Source: CALBZH01 sp964538515 (lineage in GTDB: Bacteria > Desulfobacterota > Syntrophobacteria > Syntrophobacterales > Syntrophobacteraceae). Taken from it: a stretch of DNA of 25,674 nucleotides. Made by a program: the position numbers and the translations under genes. This document shows, piece after piece, positions 24,534 through 25,674 of this stretch (the stretch's first letter is position 1; every line of letters starts with the position of its first letter). The stretch covers positions 1 to 25,674 of the forward strand of contig CAZIEW010000077.1 of the NCBI GenBank assembly GCA_964538515.1, written 5' to 3'. The notes below the pieces were generated by a model. That model saw only the letters and a program-made list of their open reading frames with translations, had not been told where the DNA came from and ran no database searches.

Positions 24534-25340
24534 ATGGCTCGGGCAAAACGTCACTACTTGCCAGGGTGCGTCTGGCACCTTACCCATCGCTGTCACGAGA
24601 GGATGTCTCTGCTCAAGTTCGGTAGAGACCGACGACGGTGGATACACTGGCTGTTCGAGGCAAGGAAGCGCTATGGCCTGTGTATTTTGAGCTACATGGT
24701 GACTTCCAACCTCATCCATCTTCCGGTCTTTGACCGGGCTGAGCGGGAAGTCATTCCGAAATCCGTGCAACTTGTCGCGGGAAGAACCGGGCAGGAATAC
24801 AATCAGAGGAAGAGACGCAAAGGGGCACTTGGGGAGGATCGTTACCATACAACGGCTGTAGAGACGAGCGAGCATCTCATTCGGTGTCTGCTTTATATGG
24901 ATTTGAACATGGTGCGTGCCGGTGTGGTCAGCCATCCCCGCGAGTGGGGGGAGACCGGGTAGAACGAGATTCAGCAGCCTCGCCTCAGGTAATCATTGAT
25001 CGACCATGAGTGCCTTATGAACCTTCTCGGCATTCCCTCCATGGATATGCTTCAGCGGTCACACCGAAAGTGGGTGGAGGAATCCCTGATAGCCCAAGGC
25101 AATAGACGAGACGGGAAGTGGTCAGAGAGCATCGCGGTTGGAAGCAAACGGTTTGTAGCCATGGTGAAAAAGCAGCTTGGTTTGAGGGCGAAGGGCCGAA
25201 AGATTACCGAATCGCCTGACGACTGCCAACTCCGGGAGACACAGTTGCCTTAAGGCGCCGTTTCTGGGGGCGAAAATGGTCGCCTAAGCTCTCAAAATCT
25301 CTACTTATGGGATGTTTTTCCTGCTAGAGCAAACGGATAG
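24534..25340 (+). pseudogene. REP-associated tyrosine transposase (RAYT/IS200-like), inactivated
   Basis: ATG 24534 follows GAGAAGG. One continuous frame of about 268 codons reads as a RAYT of the MARAKRHYLPGxVWHxTHRCH type, with GRTGQEYNQRKRRKGALGED and LLYMDLNMVRAGVVSHPREW. It is broken by TAG (24960-24962), TAA (24990-24992) and TAA (25251-25253). Sequence continues as RAYT across each stop (NEIQQPRLR, LIDHECLMNLLGI, then GENGRLSSQNLYLWDVFP) to TAG 25338-25340. The HUH motif, normally SNHIHLLV, reads SNLIHLPV, so the first metal-binding His is lost. All three stops fall where homologues, from memory, have Tyr. It is dead, and probably the agent that cut ChrB. Confidence 0.88.
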
Positions 25341-25429
25341 CGTGGCTCGACCCTGCTCGCCTGCTCGCTCGCAGGACCCCGGCGACCCATCAATGCTTCA
25401 ATCGTAATCGAAAAAACCGACACACGGGG

Positions 25430-25475
25430 GTGGGGCAAATGAAAGTATCAAAGTGGGCCAAATCAAGTTGCCAAA
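25430..25475. mobile_element. Possible IS21-type terminal repeat remnant
   Basis: Two adjacent 23-bp units, both opening GTGGG and ending CAAA (25430-25452 and 25453-25475), agree at 16 of 23 positions. Tandem GTGGNNCAAAT-like units recall the multiple terminal repeats of IS21-family elements. No IS21 genes are in the window. The remainder of 25341-25501 shows no gene. Confidence 0.35.
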
Positions 25476-25501
25476 ACCATCTTCCGGGCTGATACCGCCG
25501 A

Positions 25502-25674
25502 TTAGAGGGACAGGACCTGCTGAAGTGCTTTGCCGATGGAATCAAGCGACTGCTGATCCATCACCTCAATCCAGTCGGTAAGGCGGGTCTTGTCCACCGG
25601 TCGTAATTGGTCGCAGACGGCGAGGGCATTCTTCCCCATGCAGGAAACCTTCACAGTGATTGGCGGGTGCGGCG
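25502..25674 (-). CDS. MazF/PemK-like toxin, C-terminal part (runs off window)
   Basis: The reverse frame enters from the window edge and ends at TAA (25502-25504), giving 57 residues. It contains KNALAVCDQLRPVDKTRLTD and ends LQQVLSL, matching the last strand and C-terminal helix of MazF/PemK mRNA interferases (SVALCDQIRTVDKSRL-type). The N-terminal catalytic Arg and any antitoxin gene lie outside. Its context of decayed mobile DNA is usual for toxin-antitoxin genes. Assignment is from memory of the family and could be to a related SH3-fold toxin. Confidence 0.65.
   Translation of the reverse strand, partial: PHPPITVKVSCMGKNALAVCDQLRPVDKTRLTDWIEVMDQQSLDSIGKALQQVLSL

Noticed and set aside
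24960..25253. Stop-codon recoding (Tyr) in the RAYT
   Set aside because: Three stops of two kinds plus loss of the HUH His fit decay; no other gene in the window shows in-frame TAA or TAG.
1..25674. tRNA, rRNA or replication origin
   Set aside because: I found no cloverleaf with conserved arms, no rRNA sequence and no iteron or DnaA-box cluster by eye.

Overview
The window is high-GC bacterial DNA with delta-proteobacterial (Desulfobacterota, Syntrophobacter-like) character. The evidence is a sigma-54 enhancer-binding regulator with its own promoter architecture, a multi-PAS hybrid kinase, an anaerobic-type GlpA/GlpB pair, and a small AF1514-like (DUF5619) gene that can only be read through by decoding UGA as selenocysteine. 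The taxon is an inference; no rRNA or other marker is present.

Layout. 1-625 (-) is a partial exported nitroreductase-like gene. 853-7540 (+) is a tight cluster: 4Fe-4S aldo/keto reductase, large hybrid sensor kinase, and sigma-54 response regulator. Just downstream come three TTCCA-N6-TGGAA-type boxes (7597-7675) and a -24/-12 promoter (7792-7806) that leads into two small unknown proteins and a methyl-accepting chemotaxis protein (7847-10390). This looks like a self-contained signalling module. A perfect 28-bp palindrome at 10419-10446 separates it from a convergent HAD phosphatase (10464-11303, -).

11588-19037 is a glycerol-3-phosphate locus. glpA reads rightward. A leftward operon encodes a binding protein, an ATPase, a fused double permease of the Fe3+/sugar-phosphate type, and glpB. 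The two glp genes therefore converge, and a GxxExxY (PD-(D/E)XK-like) gene sits between them. That gene is flanked by a 68-bp near-identical inverted repeat (13150-13218 and 13663-13730). The repeat supplies the last ~25 codons of glpA, the last codons and stop of glpB, and the first codons of the GxxExxY gene.

19343-21179 holds small genes: the putative selenoprotein with an in-frame UGA and a SECIS-like hairpin, a 70-aa unknown protein, a 172-aa two-TM membrane protein, and a structured leader. 21180-24365 encodes a 1061-aa PEP-synthase-like protein. It has the ATP-grasp and phosphohistidine domains, but the PEP/pyruvate TIM barrel is replaced by an unknown region and a LamG-like domain.

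The right end (24362-25674) is decayed accessory DNA: a ChrB-type chromate-resistance gene cut after 49 codons, a dead RAYT/IS200-like transposase with three in-frame stops, a possible IS21-type end, and the 3' part of a MazF/PemK-like toxin gene.
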